A program made the position numbers and the translations under genes. From Caprimulgus europaeus (Eukaryota > Chordata > Aves > Caprimulgiformes > Caprimulgidae), in contig OU015523.1 in the NCBI GenBank assembly GCA_907165065.1, positions 16,553,834-16,617,833 of the forward strand: DNA of 64,000 nucleotides, in the 5' to 3' direction. Positions 46,131 through 58,165 of this stretch are shown here, piece by piece; positions within the stretch are counted from its first letter, which is position 1, and each line of letters opens with the position of its first letter. The notes under the pieces were generated by a model, which did no database searches, was not told where the DNA came from, and saw nothing but the letters and a program-made list of their open reading frames with translations.

Positions 46131-49100
46131 GGGCACCTGGTCCCCGGCTTCTCGTTTTGGACGTTTCCTGATGTCTCCGGCTGTGAACTGAGAGGTCCGA
46201 GCACGTTGCTGAGAGGCGAGTGCTCCGTGAGAGGAGGGTTAAGGGCGAGGAAGTTGGTCTGAGGTCACGGGTAAGTTTGCTTTGGGCTTTTAAAACGCTG
46301 TCCCTATGTAATCAGTCCTGCAGAGCAGGTAGGAGAGGGCAGCGTCCTGTGGGAGATGGATGGCTGAGGCAGCCCTCTGGAAGTCGAGGCAAATCTCACC
46401 CACCATAAGGTACCGTTTCCAGAGTGGATGTGGGTGCACATCTCTGAGTCTCTTCTTTTTTGTACCACTAAGGAGACAGTGCATCAGTCATCCTCCGGTC
46501 TGTAGAAGAGCAGTTAGGCTGATGGTTTTTCCTATAACGTGAGGTAGCTCCTTTAGCACTCCAGCATCATTCCAACATGTGAATGTGTAGCAGAAACAGG
46601 GTCAGCTTTGTTTGCAATTTATGGTCACTCTTGTGCATCTTTTTTCGTTGTGAATAACGGGCCCCTCAACGTCACTGGCATCTGCTACGGCTGTAAGTGA
46701 AGGAATGCGATATCTATATTGCAAAGCAGTGAGTCGTAAAGTTTTTGGAGACGAAGGATCCCTTCTGTAACCAGCTCAGGTCTGTTAATTTGCTGTGATC
46801 AGGAGAGGTTCTCTGTGAGAGAGTTATGGTAGTAAAGGGATGAGACTGGAATAGCTCAGCTCCAGTTTCACAGGATGCTGCAAGCAGAGCAGGATACCAG
46901 CCCTTTAACCCGCAGTCTGCTCCTTTGCTCGTCTCCTGGCACTCCTGTTGTTGGAGTGGCTTTGTTTCTGATTCTCATTTCTTCTCCCAGGCACTTCTCT
47001 GGAGTACTGGCTCCTTCAGCCATGGCACTTGGTATCGCAATTGGATGATGGTCTACTGGTAAAACCTGGGCCCACTGCAGCCAAAGTGGTAGCCAGGTGA
47101 TGCTGACCTCTCTGGGAGCTGTGCTGAAACTTCACCCGCTCCTTCTTGTTCCTTTTTGGACTGGAAGTTCTTCAGGTGTAAATGAAGCTACTCTTTGTTT
47201 CTGTTCTTCAGCATCTCTGACTCAGGTTTTGCAGTGCAAACCAGCATGTAGGGTGTGAATGCTCTCCAGGTCTGATTTATTTGGAATGACAGAGGAGCTC
47301 AGGTGATATCACACAGTTAACTGTGTTCAGCGTGGTATGTACTTCTAAACTCAAGACTGTCAAAGACCTGCGTGCCTTCTGTACAGCTCATTCCTGGCTG
47401 TCTCTTTGCAGATCTAGTGACTTGCAGGTATTTGAGACCTGACTTTCAGAAGGTCTGGGTATCCTCACTCCTGCTAACAGAGGTGTGTCTATATTTTCTC
47501 AACCTGAGCATTCAAAATCAGTGGTAATCTAGAGAAGATGGGCCTTTTATTTTGTTCTTTTATTTTTTACAGTCTTTCTGGATGTAAAATGGGGATAAAA
47601 CATTTTGCTTCCTACTTTTGCAGAGTATTTTTCTGTTCTGCTTGTAAGAAGATAATTCCTTTAAAAACTTACTGCGATGTACAGGTTAGCACCTTGCTGA
47701 ATTATTCTTTTTATAGAGACACTAATAGCATCCTGCAGTAGCTAAGGAAATAAAGCTATTCTCATCTTAGTGGCAGCCTGCCTATATTAGCAATATTTGT
47801 GCTGATATAACATGGCCAATATAGCTACACTGTTACATACTGGTCAAAAGCAGACAGGCCTAATCAATTTTTTGTCTATGCTTTCTTCAGTTTCTGCTTT
47901 TTGGTCTGAAATTTTTGAGATAAATTAAATTTATGTAAGTGTTATTTGAGGGGAGGGGGGAAACCCCACCTTTCTGCTGTTCTTGGAATAGAGCAGCACT
48001 GAACACAAATCTTTCTCTGAAAGTCTGTATTGCAACTTGACTTGGACAGCTCAAGTCTGGATATCATACAACTAACATTTTTTTTTTCCTTCTGCAGGCA
48101 TCAGATCTGGATGTTTGAGAATACAGCAAGGGCATATATGCTAGAAATGTTTGTTCAGGTGGCTTCCAATTTCCATGAGCGTTCAGTTCAGAAGCCAGTC
48201 GGGCCACTCAGTACAACTCTGTAGAGTTACAGCTCCTAAAGACGGGTGTGGTGCAAAGCAACAAGATAGTGCTGATTCTTAGACCATCCTGCTCCTCAGT
48301 CTCAGTGCTTTCCCTGTGCCTCAGTATCATGAAATCCTGGAAAAAGGTTTCCTTCTGGCATTTACAAGCCTGTGGTTCGGTTATAGTTCACAGATGTGAA
48401 ACTCTTGAATTGGAGGGGTTGGATTTGTACTGTGGACTTAAAGAAGATATATTTTGTCCACACAAAGATATACGTGCTTTTTAGCACTCTTGAAAATCAG
48501 TCAGAGATTTGACTGAATTTGCTTACTATTAGAATATTTGGTCTTTAAAATATTACTGATTTCCAACCATTCTTCTGTTTATCCGTTGTGAAATTTTATG
48601 TCCCGGCATGTTCATGGACTGAAAAATACAGAGGATGGTTGAATTTGGCTTTCAGAATCTACTTAAATGCTTGGGATCTTTAGACTTCATTATTACTTGA
48701 TCTGCCATATTTAATTGTGCAGTATGATATTCTATTACACATTTTTTCCTTTTTGAGGCCCAGTTTTTGCTCTTGCAATGCCATTCAGTTGGAGAACTGA
48801 TACAGTTTGATGACAGTGCTGCAGTGCTAGCTTACATGCAAGAAACTGTCATGAAGATACAAAATTATGACTGTCAACATTCTTTTTTCGGTGATCCTGT
48901 CCCCCTGCCATCTCCTTAATCTGCTTTCTGGCTGCAGTTTGGCCTGTTGTGGTAATGGATGGTGCCATGAAGTTAGCTCTCTCCTCTTCTTTGTTCACCT
49001 AACCACAGCAGGTCTCTTCTGCTGATGGAAACTTTAGTCCATCTATTTCGAACTGTACCACAGTTAGATACGCACTACAGCTTTTAGCAGGTGGATTTTT

Positions 49101-52100
49101 AAAATCAGAGGTAAATTTTTAGTAGCTGTGTGATTGGGTTCATGAGCTATCACAAACTGAAAGATTTCCTGCCATTCTTCATGGGTTGTAGTCATTGGAA
49201 AGTCACTTCCAATCTCCTTTTTTTTTTTTTTTTTTACTTTTTGGGCTAAACATATTGCAAGTGGAAAACAAGACTTCTGGTGGGAAGGGAGTATTATGCA
49301 AGGGAGTCAGAAAAGCTGTGCTAGCTAACATGGTGCAGCGGCATCCACGTATGCTTCTGGGGTTGAAATGGTTGGCTGAAAGCAAAATTATCAGTAGACA
49401 TCTGTGGCCCAGAAATACTTATAAGGGAGCGTTTATGCAGATTCAGAGAGCTGAATTAGGCTTGGTGTAATTAATTATACCAGGGATTAACGTATCCTAT
49501 TGCATTTCCCTGATCTGCTGCGTTAGTTGCTCTGTAAATGGTCGTACAAGGTTCTGAGAGCTGCCTACCAGAGTAGTGCAAGTCCAATTGAAAACCTTTA
49601 CTGTTTTGCAGAGAGCTTGCATAGCTGTTGTTTCAGAGGCAGGAGAGAGTTAGTGTATTCTCATATGTGTTTGGTATTTTAATGCAAATTTATGATTTAT
49701 GCAAATTACAACTTATTTAGAATTCCCTGCGATAATTTTGCTTTTCTATGGTGTCAGGGATATGCAAATCATTGTTGTACTGATACTTTCCAACATGAAT
49801 CCCAGTGCCATGATTTAGGCTAAGGCTCAAGGAGGTGTTTCTTCCTTGTGTTTTACTCCATGCCTTCAAACTCACTGCTACAGATGGCAGATGCCTGCCT
49901 TATTTTTAGCTATGTGAGGACAAAACAGAAAAATCCTAGTGACTCCCCATGATTTGTCATCATAGCTGATCTCCATTAAATTAAACACAGGGATTGGCAG
50001 TGGAGCAAAACCAGCAGGAAAGCTGCTTCTGTTTGTTTTTAAAAAAGCTTGTCTAAAGCACTAAAATAATACTGTAAAAAAAAATATTCACTACTACATA
50101 CAGAGACCTCTGGGAGGAGAAATACTTGCTGAACAGTTTATCCTGTTTGGGATAAGGAAATTGAGGTCTAAATCAGTAAAACAACTTCCCTGGAAGTCCA
50201 TTGAAAAGATTAAAAGCAAAGAGTTCCTGGCTTGCACTCCTGTACTCAGGCCATTAGCCCATGTGTATGTGTTCAGGGTTTGGAGGAGGATGCGTATTTT
50301 GGTGGCTTGCTTGGCTGAAAAAAGTTGGGCTGTTAAGGCAGAAGCATTGTTTCTTCCCCCCACCCTGTGGTCTGTTTTGCTGTGTGTTTGCCTCAGTAAG
50401 TTGGGAAAGAAAATCTCAGTAGCCATAATAAAACTCCTTTCTTTCCCCCGCCACTGTGCGTTGCCCTGTGTGCGTTACCCAGGGCTGTATCTCTGCGCTC
50501 CAACAGCGGCTGTGTTTTAGCAGTGATCTGGCTGCACACAGTGTTTACTGAAGAGCTTTAGTGCAAGTTGTATGTAGGAGTGCATGTGTATAAACTGTAT
50601 TAACAGCCAGGTTTGATAGCTCTACCCATGTTGTGTCTGCTAATACGTTGTCCTTGTGATTTGGCATTACTTCCCAAGCAGTGTCCCTTGGTAAAGTGAA
50701 CTTTTGTTTTCATCTGTAACAGGCACGTGGAGTTGGAGCGTAAAACTTTTGTGTTGTTACACAGCCAAATCCTGGTTTGGATCTGAAGCTGAAATTCTCC
50801 CAAGCTTTCAGATGACAGTGCAGGTTGTCTTTGAGAACCGTACATCTCGGCTCAGTAATTCCCACCAGCTCTTCAGTTTGAGCCTCTTGCTCTGGATGAG
50901 GCTGGGTTTGCTGTTCCTTTCCCCACACGATTCAGAAGCATGGGAACTGTAGGACCAAAATAGACCATGACCCAACTGGTCAGGCCTGTGTTTCCCTTTG
51001 CTGCTGGGGAATCTCAACTTTGCAATTGTCTTGCTCTCACACAAGAACAAGCCAATGCTTTCTTTATTCCCAGATCCGGTATTTGACTGTGAGTGTTGCT
51101 GTATGCTTCAGAAGAAGCCAAAGAAAACGTCAGTGTCTTGCTAACTGTGCAGTACTGCTGTCTTGGTGAGAAGTGCGTTATCTGCCACTTGTAGCTGCTG
51201 AGCCCTCAGGATCTTGTGTCCTGGGTTTGGTTTTGGTTTTTTTCCTACTTTTTTTCCAACATAATTTTATGAATGAAGACAAGTGAAATTATTACAGTCA
51301 CTAAAGTCTTACTAAGCTGTTTGCTTTGACCTCCCGCAGCAGTTAGTTGCATAAGGTAATTATATGGTTATGAGGTATTATTTTATTACTCCAGGAATTG
51401 CAGCTTTGTTCTTATACTCGCTAGAGGTTCCTTAAGAGTGCTTAGTGTGTGTATCTTCTTTCCTCCAATTCACAAAGACTTGAACTCATCTGTATTCTGA
51501 AGAGGACCGTCTCTCCTGCATACCTCTGGAAATCTCTTCCTTGCACCCTCTCAAGTAAGGTCTTTGAGGAAATTTTTAAGGAATGTGTAAGATATGGGTT
51601 GGAAATCCTTTTCCATTTAAAAAAAATGCTTTCTCAATCTCTTGAATAATTTTCTTGGTCTAGAGTACTAAGAACTTAAATCTGTGTCCTATCCTTAAGG
51701 AGGACATTTGCAAAAAGAGCTGAACTGAGCTTACTGCACTTTAACCTGGAGAGGCTTTCCTGGAAGACTTTTCTTTCCTGCTCCCCTTTTTGTCGGTGGG
51801 TATTTGAAGTACTGTGGCAGCTACAAACGGCACGTGCTGCCTTGTCTTCAGCTAGAACTTCTATTTTCCCCACTTACTGTCTGATTAGCTCTAGCCTTCC
51901 TCACTGAAGATGCCTGAAATGAGTCATACAGTATAAATGCCATTTGTGAACTTGCCTTTTCCTTGCTACTTTCACCCTTCAGTTTTGGCACGTGACTGAT
52001 GGATGGAGCCTCTGTCCAGAGTTGTGCTGTATCAGAAAAGCCTACACTGACTTGGTCTTGCTGGGTTGGTTTTGTTATTGCAGAGGAGGTTCTCGGTTCT

Positions 52101-55100
52101 TAGTCACTGAGCAAAAATTAGTCTTGCTGGTGCATCACCTGACGGTGGTGATTCACCACCCAGCTCTCATTCTGCTTGCCCAGCCCTGGGCTGTGCTCAG
52201 GGGGGTTTCTGTCTTTCTCTGCATTGAATCTCCTTCTTAATCCATTGTTCCATACAGCATGAGGACATGGAAAATGTGCTGACTTCGGGAGACCTCCCTC
52301 CTAACCGGTTTTGCCTCTGGGCCCAGTGGTGGGTGTGTGCCTTTGGAGCCAGCCTGAGTTGAAAGGTTGTGTTGACTTAGCGCTGGGGGAGCTCTGTGCA
52401 AGCCAAATATTTAGCTTTCCATCTGATAACCTGTGGGTTGTTTCCTCCCTCGCAACAACCAAATGCTTGTTTTATTCCCAAACCAAGTTAGAGCTTCCAC
52501 AGAAGTTTTGCAGCTTCTCTGTTTTCAGCATGGCAGATGTGAGGGTGCTGACAAGGTGGCCTCGTGACCAGGCACGGGTGCAGCCATCCCTGTTCCTAGG
52601 CTGTCATCTTGATTTTTTTTTTTCATTATGTTGGGTGAATCAGTTACCAGCTTTGTGTCTCAGTTTTTCCAGCTGTCAAAATGTTTTTATTGAAATAAAT
52701 AAATAAAAAGCTTACACTAAAAGGAAGTAAAAATAAGCCATAGTAACTAGGACTCGCAGCAGTTCCAAAGGAAACTTGACTATAGGGTGGATTCACTGAG
52801 AATTTGCGAAGACGTTAGGATTGCTGGAGAAATGCCAGTTTGGGATTAGCTTGGCAAGCTACAGCAACTTGAAGTGAGGATGTTAGTAACCAAGAGTCCT
52901 TTTTACAGTGCTTGTTTCAATTTCAGAGACTGATGGGGGTAGGAGGGAGGAAGAGGAGAAAGCTGTCCACCAGCTGAAAGTCTGACTGCTATGGTATATG
53001 TTTAGTCCCAAAGCTTAGAGAATCCTACCCTTTATTCTTCCTCCCATACTTCCAGAAATGGTTTCACTGAGGGCTAGTAACTGTCTTTTGCAGCCTTGCA
53101 AACGAGGTTTTATAAATAAGCCACTGCCTAGGACGCGGTGAGTTGTTGTCACCCGAGGGCTGCTTATGGGCATTGGCCATTAGCATCCTGAGGAGCTGTA
53201 CAGGTGCTGGCTGTGCTGCTCAGTGGCAGCCCTGGGGACAAGAGCCTTTCACTCAGGCCAGGGTGAGCCAGCAAGGTCTTAAACAGTGCCCTACGTTTGT
53301 GGTCTGGGAGCTTGTGCCTCGGAGCTTATCCACACGGTCCAGTTCCAGGATATATGTTTCTTTTGGAAGGAACATGACCTAGAAGCCAGTGCTCCTGACA
53401 GCGGGGGGAGGAATTGCCAGGTACCTGGATGCAGGAGTGTTCTGGAGATGGGTGATGCTCCTTGCCGTGGCACTGAGTGGCTGTTTCTTGCACCGCTGCT
53501 TCCATGCTCCTTGGCTTCTGCTTTCCCTGCACCATTCCCAGTTCCTTTATCTTTTTGTCCTGTACTTGATGCGAGCTGTGGTTCAGGTTATTACCACTAG
53601 CACTTGGAGAGGCTAGAAGTGTCGAGGATGTTTTGTCAGTGCTGGTGGTTCCCGTGTTTCATGTCGTTGCTCTATGGCCACGCCACAGGGGTGGCTGGCT
53701 GTGCTTCCCTGCGAGGGAGCGCTGCACGGGTGGCAGGGGTGTTCCCATGTCTGTGGAGCTGTAAAGCACAGGCAACCCAAATGGGAAGTCTTGCAAGCAA
53801 CCCAGACAACGCTGTAAACTTTTGCTGAGGAGGAGGAGGGAGGCAGAGCTCCCTCGCTAACGGCCATAGGGGCAACATGTTGCTTCATCCCAAGACATCA
53901 TGTGCTTACTCGGCAGGAAGAAGGCTGCTTTGATCAAGATGGAGAGTTGCAGTCAGAGACCTGTGGTCTTCTCCAGCCACGTTGCTGCAAGTGAGGGTGG
54001 CCACATTTCCCTTTTTGCTCTTGAGAGTATCTGGTTGTAGGACTTGTGGAGCCAAGGAGAGCCTCTTGAATGTTTTCCAAGCTCTGAGAGTTCTCACGCC
54101 TCAGTGCAGTGAGCTTCCCGAGAGGATTGGAGGCTCGGAGTTTTCTCCAATGAGAAAACGTTTAACACCATCAAAATAACTGGCTGAGCATTGTAACATT
54201 TCCAGCAAAGAGATGGGGAACCAGGCAGACTTTTCATTCTGATGAGTCACCGACTTTCTCCTGATTTGTCTCTTGTAAGAGCTGTTTGGGCAGCTGCTGA
54301 TACAGGAACATGATTCTGAGTGATGGTCCCAGGGGAGCAGGACAGGGTCACATGCTGCTTCACCTCTGAACTGGTGGATAGTTTGTCTGCCTGGCTTTTT
54401 GTCAATAAAGTCTTGCTCACAGCTGTGGTTTTTGCCTGCCTCGACCCTGCCTCACCAGGATAGCTGGGGAGCTGATAGGGAGGAAGGCTCTTGGTGCAGA
54501 GAATTGAAATGCCCAAGTGCTTTCTCTATTCCTAAAAGCATGAATTGGAAATCAGACGCCTTATGTTCCTAGATCTTCTTATAACCATGCCACAGCTGGA
54601 CCATGGTCCTTCTCCAGGACTCAAGAGCTGTCCATACCCATATCCATTCCCTGAGCCACTGTCCATGTTCTCTAGCTGATCCTCAGATCCTTCTTGTGTG
54701 TTTTAATGAAGCCCGCGTCTGCCTGAGAGAGGAGATCTTGGCAGCTAGGCAGTTTCTGTTCTGGGGATGTCGAGGATGAAGGGACTACAAATACATGACT
54801 TCTTTTGGAGGTAAATTGTAGGTGAACTGGGAAGAACAATGTGAAATCACATTAATGGACTCAAGAGTCTTGTCAGGAAAATCTTTTATCTCCCATTACT
54901 CACTTTTTGTGCCTGTGACTATAGAATAAGATCGGTGATGTGTAACTACATGGGGTGGGGACTCTGCAAACAGAGAAGGGATCCTGGTAGACTGCTAGCT
55001 CGCTCTACAGGCTCTTTATTAATACTTAATATGACTTGGATGCACACAGGAATCTTATCTATTGGAGTAAAGGGTCATGGACACTTTTTTTTCCTTGTTA

Positions 55101-57971
55101 GCATATTTTTCACAGTAGAATCATGCCTTTGTTTATTAATTGAAAATGATAAAAAGGCTTTTTCCCATGTCTCTCTCCTCGAAAAGGAGGACTGTTGATT
55201 GGTTCAAGGCCAAGAAAAGCAGACTTTGAGTCAAACTGATCTCTAGTCTCACTGCTTTGTTTAACTTTATCTGGGGAGCTTCAGTTTTGTGTGGCTGCTT
55301 TTACAAAACAAAAGCAAGTAAAAAATGAATGGTTATTGGGCAGATTTTGCTCTAACAGATACCTACCTAATTTGATCAGACTCCAGTGGAGTAAAGTTAT
55401 TTAAAGCTTGGCTTGAGGAACTCGCCCAGTCTGTATGTTCATGGATCACTGTGAAAGGGCTTATTCAAGTGCATGTAAAATACAGTGCACTGACATTAGG
55501 GAGGGCTGCTTTCCACAGGCCTTCTTTTTTAATGGTAGACACCTGCATTTTACTGGTTTGCAAGACCAGAGGGTGGGAGTGCGATTACTCAATGTCCAAG
55601 TGTCATTATTGGCAAGCATGTGAAGCATACTAATGGGATAATACTAATGAGAGCTGTTAAATTATTTACATGAATTACTGAACATGGCATAAAATACCTT
55701 CCACTGTTAATACCGCTAATTAGACCACCAACGTATTGCATCCATTATCATAAATAACCTGTAGGTTGAATCAGACCAATTGTTTTAGCTTCCAGTTCCT
55801 GTAATAGTTTAATTTGGCTTAAAATGCCTTTCAAAGTTGCTCCTTTTAGAGGTTTTTATCTTCTTTTATTTTCTTTTTTTTCTTCTTTATCCTCTCCCTT
55901 CACCTTAGCTGCTTATGTAAAGTGTCTGGATGCCCTAAGTGGACTCTGCATTGTCTACTGCTGTCCTTGCTCATCTTGTGCATGCAGGAGAATTTTCTTC
56001 TGTTTATATTCCTGAAATACAAATATTCTCAAATCAAACTCTAGAACATCTTAGGGAGGGTTTTCTGAAAGCTTTGGAGTCTTGATTAGAAAGGTAAGGA
56101 AGGCTTCAGTTCTGTATTGTGTTGTCACTGGAATTATAATGAGAGTTTTGAAGTCTGCCAAAACACATTATTTTCCTCTAAAGCCAAATTATCATAGAAT
56201 CACAGAATGGTTTGGGCTGGAAGGGACCTTAGAGATCATCTAGCTCCAACCCCCCTCCCAGCAGCAGGGACACCTTCCACTAGACCAGGTTGCTCAAAGC
56301 CTCATCCAACCTGGCCTTGAACACTCCCAGGGAGGAGCAGCCACAGCTTCTCTGGGCAACCTGTGCCAGTGTCTCACCACCCTCACAGGAAACAATTTAT
56401 TCCTAATATCCCATCTAAACCTACCCACTTCCAGTTTAAAGCCATTTCCCCTTGTTCTGTCATTAACTGCCCTTGTCAAAAGTCCCTCCCCATCCTTCCT
56501 GTAGCCCCTTCAGGTACTGGAAGGCTGCTATAAGGTCTCCTGGAGCCTTCTCTTCTCCAGGCTGAACAGCCCCAACTCTCTCAGCCTGTCCTTGTAGCAG
56601 AGGTTTAAATTATCTGATGTTTGCTCTCCTTCCATGCAGTTTCACACCTTTTGTTTTTTTTTTCCCCTCCTCCAGGATCTTTGTTTTACTTTTTTTTTTT
56701 TTTTAATAATTTTGCAAGTGATTTTCATGCATGTGTGTCTTTTGAAACATCTTATTTGATTTTTCTTGACATTTTGAGAATTAGTTATTCAAGTAGAGAC
56801 AAAGCATGGGAAATTCTAATATAAAAGATGATTGTTGGAGGGAGTTTTTTTAGAATAGTTCTCCTGCTTGCTGTGTTCATGGTGACAGTGGTGTGACTCA
56901 TTGAACAAACTTCCTGGCATTTCTGCCAGCTGTGATTTCTCAGGATTTTAAAGGAGGTGATAACTGCATTATAAATAGACCATAGGTTCCATCTGTAAAT
57001 TTCAAAGCTAGATCCAGAGTTTCCCAGAAGGTGGGAGTGCTTTTTTGGACCCTGGGTTGTTTCTGGCTATGAGGTTTTGCCAAAAGGGCAGACGGTGAGT
57101 CTCCAGACACGTGGACACAGCAGAGTCCTTGCAGCGGGATGCTCGCCTGGTGTCTCGATTCTGTACAGCACGTGCACTTGGAATGACTTCCAGGTTCATA
57201 CTCCACTTCAGCCCCTCACTCTCTGATGTCTGCTAGCCATCAGAAACTTACCTGACTGCCGAAATCCTTGTGGTGTCATGTGGGACACCAGTGAAATGAA
57301 AATAAAGGAATATTCATAGGCTTTTAATTTATTTTTTGAAGGCTGGGATATGTGATTGCCTAGGCATGCATCTGAAGGACATGCATTCAGGTGTGTTTAG
57401 CTGCGCCACTCTTCTAGCTAGAACCACTTTTAAATGGATGTCCTACCGTCATGTCAGTCATGCTTTCTTAGCACAGAAGGGAGCTGAACTCCATTAACTT
57501 CACAGAGCCCAATTAAGGCTGGCTGCTCTGAGCTCTGGCAGAGGACCTCCAGCATCAGACTCCATCAAGTGATGTGCTGGGTGGTTGAAAAGATGGGTGA
57601 AGCTCTAGTAGCTCCGTGTACCAGAACAGGGAGAGGGCTTTTCTCAGGCTTGCTTTTGAAACGAGGCATGTAGTCGTGTGGTCTCCAGCACTGGAGATGC
57701 TTGGTGGCACTTTCCAGCCAACAGGAAGTGCTAGCAGTCACTGATGGCTAATTTAAGCAGCTGCTTTTTAAAGACACAGTCAGTGGTGCCTGTTCTGTGT
57801 TTGCAGGCGGACGCTGATCTGGTGCCATTGAAATGACAGCGTGGTGATGAGCGTCCCACAGGGCTCTGAATGTATGAGAGTGGCTTCCTTTTGCATGAAC
57901 TCGCTTGGCTGGGCTGTGAACTAGGTGACCAGCAGTTTGTAGCTTCAGTGATGTTTCTGCCTCCTTTACAG
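45896..57971 (+). other. TMEM39A: Probable TMEM39A first intron
   Basis: 12 kb. It contains a CR1 copy (56191-56606) and T-runs at about 49219-49238 and 56692-56704. A strong acceptor-like TTTTTTTTTCCTTCTGCAG ends at 48097, but no convincing exon follows. No other recognisable feature. Confidence 0.6.
56191..56606 (-). mobile_element. CR1 LINE 3' end
   Basis: The minus-strand copy ends, in plus-strand terms, with ATCATAGAATCACAGAATGG then GGAAGGGACCTTAGAGATCA at the left. It runs through CACCTTCCACTAGACCAGGT to CAGGCTGAACAGCCCCAACT and TCAGCCTGTCCTTGTAGCAG at the right. It is the same subfamily as the copy at 33457 and is 5'-truncated. Confidence 0.92.
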
Positions 57972-58052
57972 ACCTTGGAAGGCTTCAGGATCGTTGTCTG
58001 GGTCTCAAGGCACAGCCTGCCAGAGGCACTGGAAGTGGACTGGTTCCTGGTC
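57972..58052 (+). other. TMEM39A: TMEM39A 5' UTR part of first coding exon
   Basis: The acceptor is CCTTTACAG ending at 57971. The 81 bases before the ATG stay open in the TMEM39A frame ([10 protein letters not shown]...), so an N-terminal extension cannot be excluded from this exon alone. The MPGGRRGPS start matches the known protein. Confidence 0.6.
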
Positions 58053-58165
58053 ATGCCCGGTGGAAGGAGGGGACCCAGCCGGCAGCAGCTAAGCCGTTCA
58101 GCTTTGCCTTCTCTCCAGACGCTGGTTGGTGGGAGCTGTGGAAACGGTACTGGTTTGAGAAACAG
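58053..58165 (+). CDS. TMEM39A: TMEM39A coding exon 1
   Basis: It encodes [12 protein letters not shown] through TGLRN and leaves in phase 2 at AG/GTGAGG. Confidence 0.95.

Noticed and set aside
45408-46136. 242-aa open frame on the minus strand at the same CpG island
   Set aside because: Arg/Pro/Gly-rich composition artefact, antisense to the likely TMEM39A leader. I checked it for a POGLUT1-like N-terminus (TMEM39A neighbour in human) and found none.
48098-48224. Possible extra TMEM39A leader exon after a strong acceptor
   Set aside because: The acceptor is good, but no convincing donor or conserved peptide follows, so it was not called.
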